Source: an uncultured Oscillospiraceae bacterium | GTDB taxonomy: Bacteria; Bacillota; Clostridia; Oscillospirales; Oscillospiraceae | Reading direction: 5' to 3' | Length of the DNA stretch: 64,000 nt | Assembly (NCBI GenBank): GCA_934631005.1 | Contig: CAKTXA010000007.1 | Location: forward strand, 11,390-75,389 | The notes under the pieces: generated by a model | Databases searched by the model: none | What the model saw: the letters and a program-made list of their open reading frames with translations, nothing else | What the model was told of the DNA's origin: nothing | Position numbers and translations under genes: made by a program | Shown here: positions 7,953 to 16,444 of the stretch, piece after piece | Layout: each line of letters starts with the position of its first letter | How positions within the stretch are numbered: the first letter of the stretch is position 1

Positions 7953-8321
7953 GTTTTTCGTCGTAACGTAGGGGAGGGGCTTGCCCCTCCCGTTGGTACG
8001 CGGCATCGTTCTTTTTCGGCAGTGCCGATTCGCAGAAGTCCCTTGGCTTCCCCTGGGGGAAGCTGTCTGCGGAGCGTTAGCGGAGCAGACTGATGAGGGT
8101 CGGGGAGCAGTTGCGCTTTGCTGAGCATGCAAAGCTATGCGCAAGTGCTCCCCGGCCCTCATCCGGCTCGCTGCGCTCGCCACCTTCCCCGAGGGGAAGG
8201 CAAGAGGTGCCTGCATTTCGCCGCTGCGTCGGGGATTCGACAGCGCGTACTAACTTATTCACTATTCACTCTTCACTATTACTTCAAAGCGCCCCTCCCC
8301 TACATTACGACGAAAAACGCA
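7953..8321. repeat. Hairpin-rich intergenic repeat, copy A
   Basis: This fills the glmS/amidohydrolase gap. Its ends are an inverted sequence: TTCGTCGTAACGTAGGGG at about 7955 and the complement ending ACGACGAAAAACGC near 8320. The core has a CTTCCCCTGGGGGAAG hairpin, a GTCTGC...GCAGAC stem, 18-base arms 8092-8109 and 8146-8163 (one T-G wobble), and a CTTCCCC/GGGGAAG stem. The same order recurs at 19558, 24508 and 32233. An extra inserted piece at 8254-8288 (TTCACTATTCACTCTTCAC) recurs at 19512 and 61376. No gene is seen inside. Confidence 0.85.
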
Positions 8322-8357
8322 CACCCCTACGGGGCGCTGCGCGAGGGTTGGACGTAC

Positions 8358-9803
8358 TCAATCAATGCTCTCTCCCGCGATGACTGGCTTGGCGTCCGGG
8401 GGGATGGGGCAGGTGTAGCTGCCGCCGAGGGACTGGAACTCGGCCTGCGCGGCCTGGAGAACGGCGGGCTTTGTGAACAGGTCCCAGGCTGTGGCGGCGA
8501 GGACGCGGGCGGCCAGCAGCATGCCCTTGTGCGCGATGCCGGACTTTCCGCAGCTGACCTCCTGCCAGCTGTGCCCCGGCGTGCCGTTCGGGACGGTGGC
8601 GGCGTGGATCTGCACGGTGGGCGTCTGACGGCTCACGTCGCCGACGTCGGTCGAGCCGGGCTCGATGGCGTTTGAGTGATAGAGCGGCATGAGGAACTCG
8701 TTGAGCGCGCAGGCGTTGTCCTGCGTCTTTTCGCGCACAAAGCGCGCGATCTTTGCGTCGTGCGGCGTGGCAAAGCCGGGGAGCTTCGCCTTTTCATACG
8801 TTTTGGAGAGCTTTTCGGCAAATTCGCGCTCCTCCGGCGTATAGTCCGGCAGCTTGGCGGCGGCGAAATTTTCGTAAGCCAGCTGCTCCAGCGTCTCATT
8901 CGGCAGCGTGTCGGCTGTGCCGTCGATGAAGCGGCGGGTGACGGCAGTGTCGGTCATCATGGCCGCGCCCTGTGCGATGCGGTCAACGCGCTCGGCGAGC
9001 TTCAGGATGTTCGGCACATTGTCCGCCCGCAGCATATACAGCACCTGCGCGCGCGGCTGCACGACGTTGGGAGACAATCCGCCCGCGTCGGTGATGGCGT
9101 AGTGCACGCCGTGATAGGGCGGAATGTGCTCGCGCAAAAACTGCACGCCCACGTTCATCAGCTCCGCCGCATCCAGCGCGCTGCGGCCGAGATACGGGCA
9201 GCCCGCCGCGTGCGCGGCGATGCCGGTGAATTTGTACTCCACCTGATAGGAAGCAAGGCAGCTGCCGGTGACGACCTCGTTCACGTCCTCCGGGTGCCAG
9301 GTGAGCGCGGCGTCGAGGTGCTGGAACACGCCCTCGCGGGCCATGAACGCCTTGCCCGCGCCGCCCTCCTCGCCGGGGCAGCCGTAAAATACGACCGTGC
9401 CGCTGCCATCCGGGAGCCGCTCCAGCGCGTGCTTGACCGCGGCGGCCGCCGCCAGCGCGCCCGCGCCGAGCAGATTGTGCCCGCAGCCGTGCCCGGCCCC
9501 GCCGGGGACGCATTCCTTACGCTCCAGCGCGCCCGCGACCTGCGACAGGCTGTCGAGCGCGTCATATTCGCCCAGAATGCCGATGACGGGCCGTCCGGAG
9601 CCAAACGTGCCGGAGAAGGCCGTGGGCACGCCCGCGATGCCGGTTTCGACCGTGAAGCCGAGGCCCTTCAGCACCGCGCAGTAGCGCTCCATCGCGCCGT
9701 ATTCGCGCAGCGACAGCTCGGGGTGATCCCAAATATCGTCACTGAGCCGCGTAAAGACGGCGGCGTTTTCTTCCAGATACGAAAACAGAGTCTGCTTTTC
9801 CAT
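8358..9803 (-). CDS. M20 family amidohydrolase, AbgB-like
   Basis: A 481-residue metal-dependent amidase resembling AbgB, a subunit that cleaves p-aminobenzoyl-glutamate, and related M20D aminoacylases. Metal and catalytic motifs are GILGEYDAL, GHGCGHNLLG and YGCPGEEGGAGKAFM (catalytic Glu pair), with a lid domain starting near YKFTGIAAHAAGCPY. The start is ATG 9803, 5 bases after GGAGG; the longer TTG-initiated form at 9815 would overlap that ribosome site. It is the last gene after an amino-acid ABC cassette (57-base gap), so the product may release an amino acid or take an imported N-acyl amino acid. The substrate is not known. Confidence 0.88.
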   Translation of the reverse strand: MEKQTLFSYLEENAAVFTRLSDDIWDHPELSLREYGAMERYCAVLKGLGFTVETGIAGVPTAFSGTFGSGRPVIGILGEYDALDSLSQVAGALERKECVPGGAGHGCGHNLLGAGALAAAAAVKHALERLPDGSGTVVFYGCPGEEGGAGKAFMAREGVFQHLDAALTWHPEDVNEVVTGSCLASYQVEYKFTGIAAHAAGCPYLGRSALDAAELMNVGVQFLREHIPPYHGVHYAITDAGGLSPNVVQPRAQVLYMLRADNVPNILKLAERVDRIAQGAAMMTDTAVTRRFIDGTADTLPNETLEQLAYENFAAAKLPDYTPEEREFAEKLSKTYEKAKLPGFATPHDAKIARFVREKTQDNACALNEFLMPLYHSNAIEPGSTDVGDVSRQTPTVQIHAATVPNGTPGHSWQEVSCGKSGIAHKGMLLAARVLAATAWDLFTKPAVLQAAQAEFQSLGGSYTCPIPPDAKPVIAGESID

Positions 9804-9860
9804 AAAAACCTCCAAAAAAGGCGGCGCCCGCGCCCACGCGCAGACGCCGCTGTGATGTCA

Positions 9861-10631
9861 TTACAAAACCTTTGCGAGGAAATCCTGCAGCCGCTCGCTC
9901 TGCGGGTGGTCGAAAATGTCCGCGGGCGCGCCCTGCTCGATGAGCTTGCCGTCGGCCATAAAGAGCACGCGGTTGCCGACCTCCTTCGCAAAGCCCATCT
10001 CGTGCGTGACCACGACCATGGTCATGCCGCCCAGCGCCAGCTCCTTCATGACCTCCAGCACCTCGCCGACCATCTCGGGGTCAAGCGCGCTCGTCGGCTC
10101 GTCAAAGAGCATGACCTCGGGCTCCATCATCAGCGCGCGCACGATGGCAACACGCTGCTTCTGCCCGCCAGAGAGCTGGATGGGGTAGGCGTCGGCACGG
10201 TCGGCAAGGCCCACGCGGGCCAGCAGCCCCAGCGCCTTCTGCTCGGCCTCGGCTTTGTTCATATGCTTGACCTGCACGGGCGCGAGCGTCATATTGTCGA
10301 GGATCGTCATATGCGGGAAGAGGTTAAAATGCTGGAAGACCATACCCATTTTCTGCCGGTGCTGGTCGATGTTCAGCTTGTGCATCTTGCCGTCGGCGCT
10401 CTTTTCGCGCTTTTTGGTGATGTCCACGCCGTCAAAGACGATGCTGCCGCCCGTGGGCTGCTCCAGCAGGTTGAGCGAGCGCAGGAAGGTAGACTTGCCG
10501 CTGCCGGACGGGCCGATGACGACCATCACGTCGCCGCGGTCAATGTCCACGCTCACACCGTCGAGCGCCTTGATCGCGCCGCGGTTATAATATTTTTTCA
10601 GGTCCTTGACCTCGATCAGCTTCTGGCTCAT
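9861..10631 (-). CDS. Polar amino-acid ABC transporter ATPase (GlnQ-type)
   Basis: A 256-residue ATPase with Walker A GPSGSGKST, Q-loop FQHFNLFPHM, signature LSGGQKQRVAIVRAL, Walker B VMLFDEPTSALDPE and switch His in VTHEMGFA. These are typical of the His/Glu/Gln/Arg uptake family. A short extra loop (KKREKSADGK, near residue 75) sits between the first beta sheet and the Q-loop. Its ATG overlaps the permease stop by 4 bases (ATGA), so the two are translationally coupled. Gene order in transcription is binding protein, permease, ATPase, amidohydrolase. Confidence 0.95.
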   Translation of the reverse strand: MSQKLIEVKDLKKYYNRGAIKALDGVSVDIDRGDVMVVIGPSGSGKSTFLRSLNLLEQPTGGSIVFDGVDITKKREKSADGKMHKLNIDQHRQKMGMVFQHFNLFPHMTILDNMTLAPVQVKHMNKAEAEQKALGLLARVGLADRADAYPIQLSGGQKQRVAIVRALMMEPEVMLFDEPTSALDPEMVGEVLEVMKELALGGMTMVVVTHEMGFAKEVGNRVLFMADGKLIEQGAPADIFDHPQSERLQDFLAKVL

Positions 10632-11515
10632 TTCGTCTCCTCCTCCGTCGGGACCATGATGACCGGCTGCGCGCCCGCCCCGGCAAAGCCCAGCTTGCGC
10701 TTGCGCTCGCGCGGATGCGAGCCTGTATTGCCGTTGCGCCGGTCGCCCGCGCTCATTTTCTTTTCAAAGTGGGCGATGATCTTGGACGTCGGGAACGTCA
10801 GGCAGAAGTACAGTGCCGTCGCGATGACCAGCGGCTCGGCGATGACGAACGTCGCGCCCTTTACGGCGGCCACGGCGCTCATAATATCCTGCACGCCGAT
10901 GGTGTAGCAGATGGACGACTCCTTGATGATGGTGACGAATTCGTTCGCGATGGCGGGCAGGATGTTTTTGATGGCCTGCGGCAGGATGATGAAGCGCATC
11001 GTCTTGAGCTGGCTCATGCCAAGGCTGCGCGCGGCTTCGGTCTGGCCGCCGTCGATGGACTGGATGCCGGAGCGGATGATCTCGGACAGGTACGCGCCCG
11101 AGTTGAGCGCCAGCGCCACCACGCCCGGGAAGAACCGGTCAAAGCGGATGAAGCCGAAGAGCTTGAAGCCCGGCAGCACGCTGACGTTTGCGAACACGAC
11201 ATAGTAGATGACAAACAGCTGCACCAGCATCGGCGTGGCGCGGAACAGCTCCACGTACGCCGTGGCGATGGATTTGATGGGATTGAAGCGGCTCAGGGCG
11301 TACCAGAAGCCCTCCCGGCTTTGCAGCCTCCGCTGCGCATCCGTAGACAGGAACCGGAACACATTCAGATCGGACAGCCGCGCCACGGCCAAGATCAGCG
11401 CCAGAATGAAGCCGAAGATGACCGTGAGTGCGGAGAGCGAGACGGTGCACGCCACGCCCTGCCAGAACAGGTCCATATAGCGGAATACTTTTTCGAATTT
11501 TACAGCGGAAAGCAT
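10628..11515 (-). CDS. Polar amino-acid ABC transporter permease
   Basis: A 295-residue inner-membrane permease with about five membrane helices and the EAA loop (QTEAARSLGMSQLKTMRFIILPQAI) that docks the ATPase. The N-terminal half carries an extra loop (residues 45-80) between the first helix and the ELFRATPMLVQL motif. The C-terminal 40 residues are basic and soluble, longer than in most HisM/GlnP proteins. It lies between a matching binding protein and ATPase. The substrate is a polar amino acid by family, not specified by sequence. Confidence 0.93.
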   Translation of the reverse strand: MLSAVKFEKVFRYMDLFWQGVACTVSLSALTVIFGFILALILAVARLSDLNVFRFLSTDAQRRLQSREGFWYALSRFNPIKSIATAYVELFRATPMLVQLFVIYYVVFANVSVLPGFKLFGFIRFDRFFPGVVALALNSGAYLSEIIRSGIQSIDGGQTEAARSLGMSQLKTMRFIILPQAIKNILPAIANEFVTIIKESSICYTIGVQDIMSAVAAVKGATFVIAEPLVIATALYFCLTFPTSKIIAHFEKKMSAGDRRNGNTGSHPRERKRKLGFAGAGAQPVIMVPTEEETK

Positions 11516-11546
11516 CGGTTTTCCCCTTTCTCATAAAGCGCCCGAA

Positions 11547-11567
11547 ATCCTCCCCAGTGGGGAGGAT
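11547..11567 (-). promoter_or_regulatory. Intercistronic hairpin between binding-protein and permease genes
   Basis: A perfect 9-bp stem (11547-11555 with 11559-11567) with a 3-base loop lies 26 bases after the binding-protein stop. There is no U-tract, so it is more likely an mRNA 3' stabiliser or attenuator than a terminator. Confidence 0.6.
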
Positions 11568-11593
11568 CGGGTCGGATAGGATCAGTTTACAGC

Positions 11594-12508
11594 TTAGCCC
11601 TCGAAGTTGTCAAGCAGGCCCTCGTAGACGCTGCCGCTGGCAAGCTCGTTCGCCTCGGCGACGAAGCTGTCCATGCTGCCGTCCGCCAGCGCGGCGGCGA
11701 TGGCTTCATTGACACCGGCAAGCAGCTCGCTGTTGCCCTTTACAACGCCGATGGAAGAACCGGCGACGTCATACGGCACCTCCAGCGCCACGCACAGCTC
11801 GGGGTAGTTTTTGGCGTAGCTCTCGGCCACGGCGGTCTCGATGTAAGCGCCGTCCAGCTTGCCGCCGATGAGCTCGGCAATGATGTCGGTGACCTTGGTC
11901 AGCAGGACGATGTCGGCGTCAGGGCTGTTTTCCTCAGCCAGGCCGACCTGGATGGAGCCGGTCTGCGCGCCGATGGAATACTCGGCCTTGTTGGTGGAAG
12001 CGAGATCCGGGAACTTGTCGGCATTGGCCTGCAGGCACACGAAGGACTGGCCGCCGAGGTAGTAGATGTCGGAGAAGTCCATGGCATCAGCGCGCTCGGG
12101 ATCGGGGGACAGGCCCGCCATGCCGAGGTCAACAGTGCCGTTGGCCAGCTCGGCCAGCACGCCGTCAAAGTCCATCGGGATGATCTCAAGCTCCAGGCCG
12201 AGGTAGTCGGCGACGTACTTGGCCAGCGCCGGGTCAAAGCCTGCCAGCTGCGGATCGCCGTTTTCGTCGATGGCGTAGAACTCATACGGCGCAAAGTCCG
12301 GGGACGTGGCAACGGTCAGCTTGCCGGGGGTGACGGTGGTGATGGCGGGCGCGGCGTCCTCAGCGGGAGCGTCGGCGGCTGCGGGAGTCTCGGCCGCGGC
12401 CGGGGTCTCGGCAGCTGCGGGAGCATCGGCGGATGCGGACTTGCCGGCGCAGGCCGCCAGACTCAGTACCATGCACAGGCACAGCAGAAGAGCAAGAAGC
12501 TTTTTCAT
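11594..12508 (-). CDS. Amino-acid ABC transporter substrate-binding lipoprotein
   Basis: A 304-residue extracytoplasmic solute receptor. The start MKKLLALLLCLCMVLSLAAC is a lipoprotein signal with the lipobox Cys near residue 20, followed by an Ala/Pro-rich linker rich in PAAAETPAAA, then a type-3 periplasmic-binding fold beginning LTVATSPDFAPYEF. GFDPALAKYVADYLG and MAGLSPDPERADAMDFSDIYY are family landmarks. Three ATGs compete; 12508 is chosen because GGAGGAA lies 6 bases upstream, while the others overlap it. A strong promoter lies at 12562-12590. Confidence 0.93.
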   Translation of the reverse strand: MKKLLALLLCLCMVLSLAACAGKSASADAPAAAETPAAAETPAAADAPAEDAAPAITTVTPGKLTVATSPDFAPYEFYAIDENGDPQLAGFDPALAKYVADYLGLELEIIPMDFDGVLAELANGTVDLGMAGLSPDPERADAMDFSDIYYLGGQSFVCLQANADKFPDLASTNKAEYSIGAQTGSIQVGLAEENSPDADIVLLTKVTDIIAELIGGKLDGAYIETAVAESYAKNYPELCVALEVPYDVAGSSIGVVKGNSELLAGVNEAIAAALADGSMDSFVAEANELASGSVYEGLLDNFEG

Positions 12509-12561
12509 GTTCATTTCCTCCATAATGGCCCCGGTGTCGCGGGGCGTTCTTTATGGTCCTA

Positions 12562-12590
12562 AGTATACACACGAGATGAATAAAAATCAA
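12562..12590 (-). promoter_or_regulatory. SigA-type promoter of the first amino-acid ABC operon
   Basis: On the minus strand TTGATT (12590-12585), 17-base spacer, TATACT (12567-12562). It is about 54 bases upstream of the chosen ATG. Confidence 0.8.
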
Positions 12591-12679
12591 CCCCTATTTT
12601 GAAAAAACTTGCACAACGATCCGGATTTTACGGAAAATAATGCGGTCAATATGCACAAATTAGGCATTATTTGCAAAAA

Positions 12680-12731
12680 ATTCAGAATAAAAAATGAATA
12701 TATGCAAATTCTGCATTTGCATATATTCATT
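12680..12731 (-). terminator. Terminator of the second amino-acid ABC operon
   Basis: A perfect 17-bp AT-rich inverted repeat (12693-12709 with 12715-12731, 5-base loop) is followed on the minus strand by TTTTTTATT. It lies about 17 bases beyond the ATPase stop. The stem is unusually AT-rich for this GC-rich region. Confidence 0.8.
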
Positions 12732-12747
12732 AAAATTTGAATATTAC

Positions 12748-13542
12748 TCAGAGCGCATTCTGATTGTAGCTCGCGAGGAACTGCTGCGTGCGGGCATTTT
12801 GCGGGTGCTCGATGACCTGCCGCGCCGGGCCCTGCTCCACGATGACGCCGCCGTCCATAAAGATCGCGCGGTCGGCCACGTCGCGGGCAAACGCCATCTC
12901 GTGCGTGACCACGACCATCGTCATGCGCTGGTCGGCCAGCGCACGGATGACGCGCAGCACCTCGCCCGTCAGCTCCGGGTCAAGGGCGCTCGTCGGCTCG
13001 TCAAAGCACAAAACGTCGGGCTTCAGCGCCAGCGCCCGCGCGATGGCGACGCGCTGCTGCTGCCCGCCGGAGAGCTGGTGCGGGTAGAGCGCCATCTTGT
13101 CCTTGAGCCCCACCTGCGTCAAAAGCTCCTCCGCGTGCGCGCGGAGCTGGGCGAGGATGGCCTTTTTATTCTGCTTGAAATCCGGCTGCGCCTTGGCCAG
13201 CAGCTCACTGGCCAGCATCACATTTTCCAGCGCCGTATACTGCGGGAAGAGATTGAAGTTCTGAAATACCAGCCCGAAATGCAGCCGCTTGGTGCGGATC
13301 TCGGACTCGCGCCGCGTGGCGGGGTCGGCGGCGTCAAAGAGCGTTTCGCCGTTGACCAAAATCTGCCCCTTGTCGGGCGTCTCCAAAAAGTTCAGGCAGC
13401 GCAGGAGCGTCGTTTTGCCGCTGCCGGACGAGCCGATGATGGCGACGCATTCGCCCTTTTCCAGCGAAAAGCTGACGCCGTTCAGGACCTGCGTATTGCG
13501 GTCAAACTGCTTATACAGGCCGCGGACCTCCAGTACTGACAT
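12748..13542 (-). CDS. Polar amino-acid ABC transporter ATPase
   Basis: A 264-residue ATPase with Walker A GSSGSGKTT, FQNFNLFPQY Q-loop, signature LSGGQQQRVAIARAL, Walker B VLCFDEPTSALDPE and VTHEMAFA switch region. A roughly 20-residue loop (KQNKKAILAQLRAHAE) sits before the signature. It starts 12 bases after the permease stop and is the last gene of the second cassette. It is a clear paralogue of the ATPase at 9861-10631, though not a recent copy, since the inserts differ. Confidence 0.95.
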   Translation of the reverse strand: MSVLEVRGLYKQFDRNTQVLNGVSFSLEKGECVAIIGSSGSGKTTLLRCLNFLETPDKGQILVNGETLFDAADPATRRESEIRTKRLHFGLVFQNFNLFPQYTALENVMLASELLAKAQPDFKQNKKAILAQLRAHAEELLTQVGLKDKMALYPHQLSGGQQQRVAIARALALKPDVLCFDEPTSALDPELTGEVLRVIRALADQRMTMVVVTHEMAFARDVADRAIFMDGGVIVEQGPARQVIEHPQNARTQQFLASYNQNAL

Positions 13543-13554
13543 ATCCGTTCCTCC

Positions 13555-14241
13555 TTACGCCTTAAAATAGTCCAGCTTCCGCTCCAGCGCACTGAGCGCG
13601 AGCGTGAGCACGCCGCTGAAGATCAGGTAGTATACGCCGGTGAAAAACAGCGGCCAGATCGCGCCGGAGATGCCGTTGCTGCCCTTCATAAACGCCTGAC
13701 CGGCCCAGATGACCTCCTGCAGGGCGATGATGCGGGCGAGGGACGTATCCTTGACCAGCGTGATGATCTCGTTGGACATGGGCGGCACGATGCGCTTGAT
13801 CATCTGCAGCAGCGTGACCTTGAAGAAGATCTGCCCCTTCGTCATGCCGAGCACCTGACCGGCCTCCTGCTGGCCCTTCGGCACGCCCTGAATGCCGCCG
13901 CGGTAAATTTCGGAGAAATAGCAGGCATAGTTAAAGACGAACGCGATGGCGGAGGCGAGAAAGCGCCCCGTCTCGCCGCTGCCCCAGATATTTTTGCCCA
14001 GCACCAGACCGGGAAAGAAGAACAAAATGAGCAGCTGCAGCATCAGCGGCGTGCCGCGGATGACCCAGATGACCAGCCGCACCAGATAGCGCAGCGGGCG
14101 AAAGCGCGACATGGAGCCGAACGAGATGATGAGCCCCAGCGGGATCGCGCCGATGAGCGTGATGGCAAAAAGCTTGAGCGTCTGCAGAAAACCGGCGTTC
14201 AGTGCCTGCAATACGATGGGAAACTGTTCAGAAAACGTCAT
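13555..14241 (-). CDS. Polar amino-acid ABC transporter permease
   Basis: A 228-residue membrane protein with four to five helices, the RGTPLMLQLLILFF motif and an EAA loop (GQQEAGQVLGMTKGQIFFKVTLLQ). It lacks the long loop and basic tail seen in the paralogue at 10628-11515. Downstream of its own binding protein by 125 bases with a hairpin between, and 12 bases before the ATPase. The ribosome site is weak (GGCGGT region), so translation may depend on the local mRNA fold. Confidence 0.92.
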   Translation of the reverse strand: MTFSEQFPIVLQALNAGFLQTLKLFAITLIGAIPLGLIISFGSMSRFRPLRYLVRLVIWVIRGTPLMLQLLILFFFPGLVLGKNIWGSGETGRFLASAIAFVFNYACYFSEIYRGGIQGVPKGQQEAGQVLGMTKGQIFFKVTLLQMIKRIVPPMSNEIITLVKDTSLARIIALQEVIWAGQAFMKGSNGISGAIWPLFFTGVYYLIFSGVLTLALSALERKLDYFKA

Positions 14242-14286
14242 AAGGTGTACCGCCTGTATTGATAGATTCTGTGGAGGAAACGCGCA

Positions 14287-14316
14287 CGTTCCCCGGCAGC
14301 AGTCTGCCGGGGAGCG
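14287..14316 (-). promoter_or_regulatory. Intercistronic hairpin between binding-protein and permease genes
   Basis: A 13-bp GC-rich stem (14287-14299 with 14304-14316, one G-U pair) and 4-base loop lies in the 125-base gap. No U-tract follows on the minus strand. It is at the same relative position as the hairpin in the first cassette at 11547-11567. Confidence 0.6.
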
Positions 14317-14366
14317 CGGGGGAGGGATGTATATTGGCTGCGGAAGTTTCTGTTTGGTCTGATCGC

Positions 14367-15206
14367 TTACTGCGCGATCAGCGCGGCCTGGATGCCGTAG
14401 GTCTCGGCGCAGGCGGTCATGCTGCCGTCAGCGTAGGCGGACTTGAAGAAGTCGTTCAGAGCCGCCGCCAGATCGGAGCCCTTGCGGAAGCCGACGCCGT
14501 ACTGCTCGCCCTCGTCGGCGTTCAGGCTGAAGGTGTAGCTCAGGTTTTCATAGCTCGTGCCCGCGCCGACCATCGCGCCCGCCATCAGCGAGTCGATGAC
14601 CGCGGCGTCGCACGTCCCGGCGGCGACCTCCATCAGAGCCGTGGCCTGATCCTTGACTTCGGTGAAGTTAAAGCCCTGCTTTTCGACCTCGGCCTGACCG
14701 GCGGAGCCGGACTCGACGGCGAAGGTCAGATCCTTGCAGGCGTCCACGCTGGTGCAATCGGCGGCCTTGTCAGCCGGGACGATGACGACCTGAGAGTTGT
14801 TGCAGTAGGCGTTGGAGGTCTCCATGGAGGACGTGACCTCACTGGTCAGCGTCATGCCGTTCCACACGCAGTCGATGGTCTTGCTGTCGAGTTCGAGGAT
14901 CTTGTTGTCCCAGTCGATCTCGACGAATTCGACGTCCACGCCGAGGGACTTGGCAAACGCCTTGGCCATGTCGGCGTCAAAGCCGATCCATTCGCCGTTT
15001 TCCTGATAGTCCATGGGGGCGAAGTCGGTGATGCCGACGACGAGCTTGCCCTTGCCCACGACGTAATCCTTGTCGGTCTGGGCGGCTTCTTCGGAAGCGG
15101 CGGGTGCCTCGGCGGCAGCGGGGGTCTCGGTCGCCTGCTTGCCGGCGCAGGCGGTCATGGATGCGAGCATCAGAACTGCCAGCATGATAGCGATGAGCTT
15201 TTTCAT
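14367..15206 (-). CDS. Amino-acid ABC transporter substrate-binding lipoprotein
   Basis: A 279-residue lipoprotein. The signal MKKLIAIMLAVLMLASMTAC has its lipobox Cys at about residue 20, then an Ala/Glu/Pro-rich linker and a type-3 solute-binding fold (LVVGITDFAPMDYQENGEWIG, GFDADMAKAFAKSLG, CVWNGMTLT). ATG 15206 is preferred over 15212 because AGGAGGA is 7 bases upstream of it. It is the first gene of the second cassette. A promoter with an overlapping palindrome lies at 15276-15316, suggesting repressor control. Confidence 0.93.
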   Translation of the reverse strand: MKKLIAIMLAVLMLASMTACAGKQATETPAAAEAPAASEEAAQTDKDYVVGKGKLVVGITDFAPMDYQENGEWIGFDADMAKAFAKSLGVDVEFVEIDWDNKILELDSKTIDCVWNGMTLTSEVTSSMETSNAYCNNSQVVIVPADKAADCTSVDACKDLTFAVESGSAGQAEVEKQGFNFTEVKDQATALMEVAAGTCDAAVIDSLMAGAMVGAGTSYENLSYTFSLNADEGEQYGVGFRKGSDLAAALNDFFKSAYADGSMTACAETYGIQAALIAQ

Positions 15207-15275
15207 TTTCATTTCCTCCTTGATGGTCTTTCTGTGGCTTGGGTTTGTGTGGGAAGCAGGTGTTTGACTGCTTCG

Positions 15276-15303
15276 TTATCATGGTGATACTTTACCATGA
15301 TAA
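15276..15303. promoter_or_regulatory. Palindromic operator candidate
   Basis: A perfect 10-bp inverted repeat (TTATCATGGT at 15276-15285 and its complement at 15294-15303, 8-base centre). It covers the -10 box of the promoter at 15289-15316, a classic repressor position. The regulator is not identified. Confidence 0.55.
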
Positions 15304-15316
15304 TGTGATAATGTAA
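15289..15316 (-). promoter_or_regulatory. Promoter of the second amino-acid ABC operon
   Basis: Minus strand TTACAT (15316-15311), 16-base spacer, TAAAGT (15294-15289). It is 83 bases upstream of the binding-protein ATG. Confidence 0.6.
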
Positions 15317-15406
15317 AGAAGTAATGTTGCATAAAAATATGCACTCGGTCGGGGCGGCGCTGTGCGTTTTGCACAATGCTGCTCAAACCGGGTGCTTTTT
15401 GACCTT

Positions 15407-15457
15407 AGGCAGCACCGCACAATTGCGTCTTCATGCCGAATTGTGCGGTGCTGCCTT
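15407..15457. repeat. Short MITE-like element, internally deleted copy
   Basis: Inverted ends AGGCAGCACCGCACAATT and its complement, 51 bases in all, with almost no interior. The same terminal sequence bounds the 163-base element at 34001-34163. It sits just beyond the transporter stop and could also act as a weak mRNA 3' hairpin. Confidence 0.65.
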
Positions 15458-15460
15458 GAT

Positions 15461-16384
15461 TCAGATGTCGAACACGCCCAGAATGACGATGCCCGCGACA
15501 ACAAGCGCGATCATGGCGTAGTGCTTCCACGACAGCTTTTCCTTCAGGAACAGCCGGCTCCACACCACCGACGCCACGCAGTAGGCCGAGATGATCGGCG
15601 CGGCGAGCGCCACGTGCGCCTTGTCGCCGATGGCGTAGATATACGCGAACTGACCGGCGGTCTCGAAAATCGCGCCGATGTACTTCGGCGCTTCCATCTT
15701 TGGCACGAGCCTGTCCTTTTTGACGAACACCACGTAAATAAAGCTCAGAACGCCTGCCGCGAGGAACGTCAGCTCATACGCCGCGTTTGCAGAGTCCTCA
15801 TTGAGCGTCTCCAGCACCAGCGAGTCGGCAAACGTCCCCGCCGCGTCCAGCAGGCAGTAGGCGATGGGCAGGCACAGCGCCAGCCACGATTTGGCGTATT
15901 TGTAGTTGGATGCCTCCTGCCGCGCGGCGCGCAGCGCGTCGTCCTCATGCGCTTCGACCACGCCCAGACCGATGACGCCCGCGCACACCAGCGCCACCGC
16001 GCCGATGACGAGCACGCGTGTCGAGCCTGTGATGTCCTCGTCCAGACTGCCCGAGAGCAGGCTCATCACCGCCACCAGCGCGCCGGAGGCGTTGCAGATG
16101 GGCGACGAGATGGACAGCTCAATGTACCGCAGGCCGACATAGCCCAGCGTCATCGAGCCGATGTACAAAAGCGATACCGGCAGATATGTCCAGATGACCT
16201 GCCACGTGACGACCGTGCCGCCGATGAAAATTTCATACGCCGCGTGCAGGCCCATCACGACGCCCACGGCGATGACCATTTTCAGGTGCCCCAGCTTGTC
16301 CGAGGCATCCCGGCAGCCGATCTTGGAGAATAAGTCCGAACCGCTCCAGCAGAGGAGGGTGATCAACGATAGCCAAAACCACAT
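15461..16384 (-). CDS. EamA/DMT-family transporter
   Basis: A 307-residue membrane protein with ten predicted helices in two five-helix repeats, ending with the EamA-like SRLFLKEKLSWKHYAMIALVVAGIVILG. A charged cytoplasmic loop (EAHEDDALRAARQEASNYKYAKS) joins the halves. Members export metabolites or exchange small solutes; the substrate here is not known. ATG 16384 with GGAAG 7 bases upstream is preferred over upstream in-frame starts. It lies 60 bases after the methionine gamma-lyase-family gene on the same strand, so co-transcription is possible. Confidence 0.85.
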   Translation of the reverse strand: MWFWLSLITLLCWSGSDLFSKIGCRDASDKLGHLKMVIAVGVVMGLHAAYEIFIGGTVVTWQVIWTYLPVSLLYIGSMTLGYVGLRYIELSISSPICNASGALVAVMSLLSGSLDEDITGSTRVLVIGAVALVCAGVIGLGVVEAHEDDALRAARQEASNYKYAKSWLALCLPIAYCLLDAAGTFADSLVLETLNEDSANAAYELTFLAAGVLSFIYVVFVKKDRLVPKMEAPKYIGAIFETAGQFAYIYAIGDKAHVALAAPIISAYCVASVVWSRLFLKEKLSWKHYAMIALVVAGIVILGVFDI

Positions 16385-16410
16385 AATAATACTTCCTTTA
16401 TTTGTATTTT

Positions 16411-16436
16411 TGTAGGAGCCGATGACCACATCGGCC
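16411..16436. repeat. Short GTAGGRGCCGATGACC repeat piece
   Basis: Shared with 7911-7930 and, inverted, with 56378-56402. Its copies are always in gaps next to other repeats. Confidence 0.5.
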
Positions 16437-16444
16437 CGCTGTTC

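Noticed and set aside
8077..8675. Small frames inside hairpin repeat copy A
   Set aside because: They follow the repeat sequence and differ in each copy; no ribosome sites.
8676..10907. Very long plus-strand frame opposite the amidohydrolase and ABC genes
   Set aside because: It spans three clearly coded minus-strand genes and has no ribosome site or recognisable domain.
12693..12731. AT-rich perfect palindrome as an operator
   Set aside because: Its place just after a stop codon and the T-run on the minus strand fit a terminator better.
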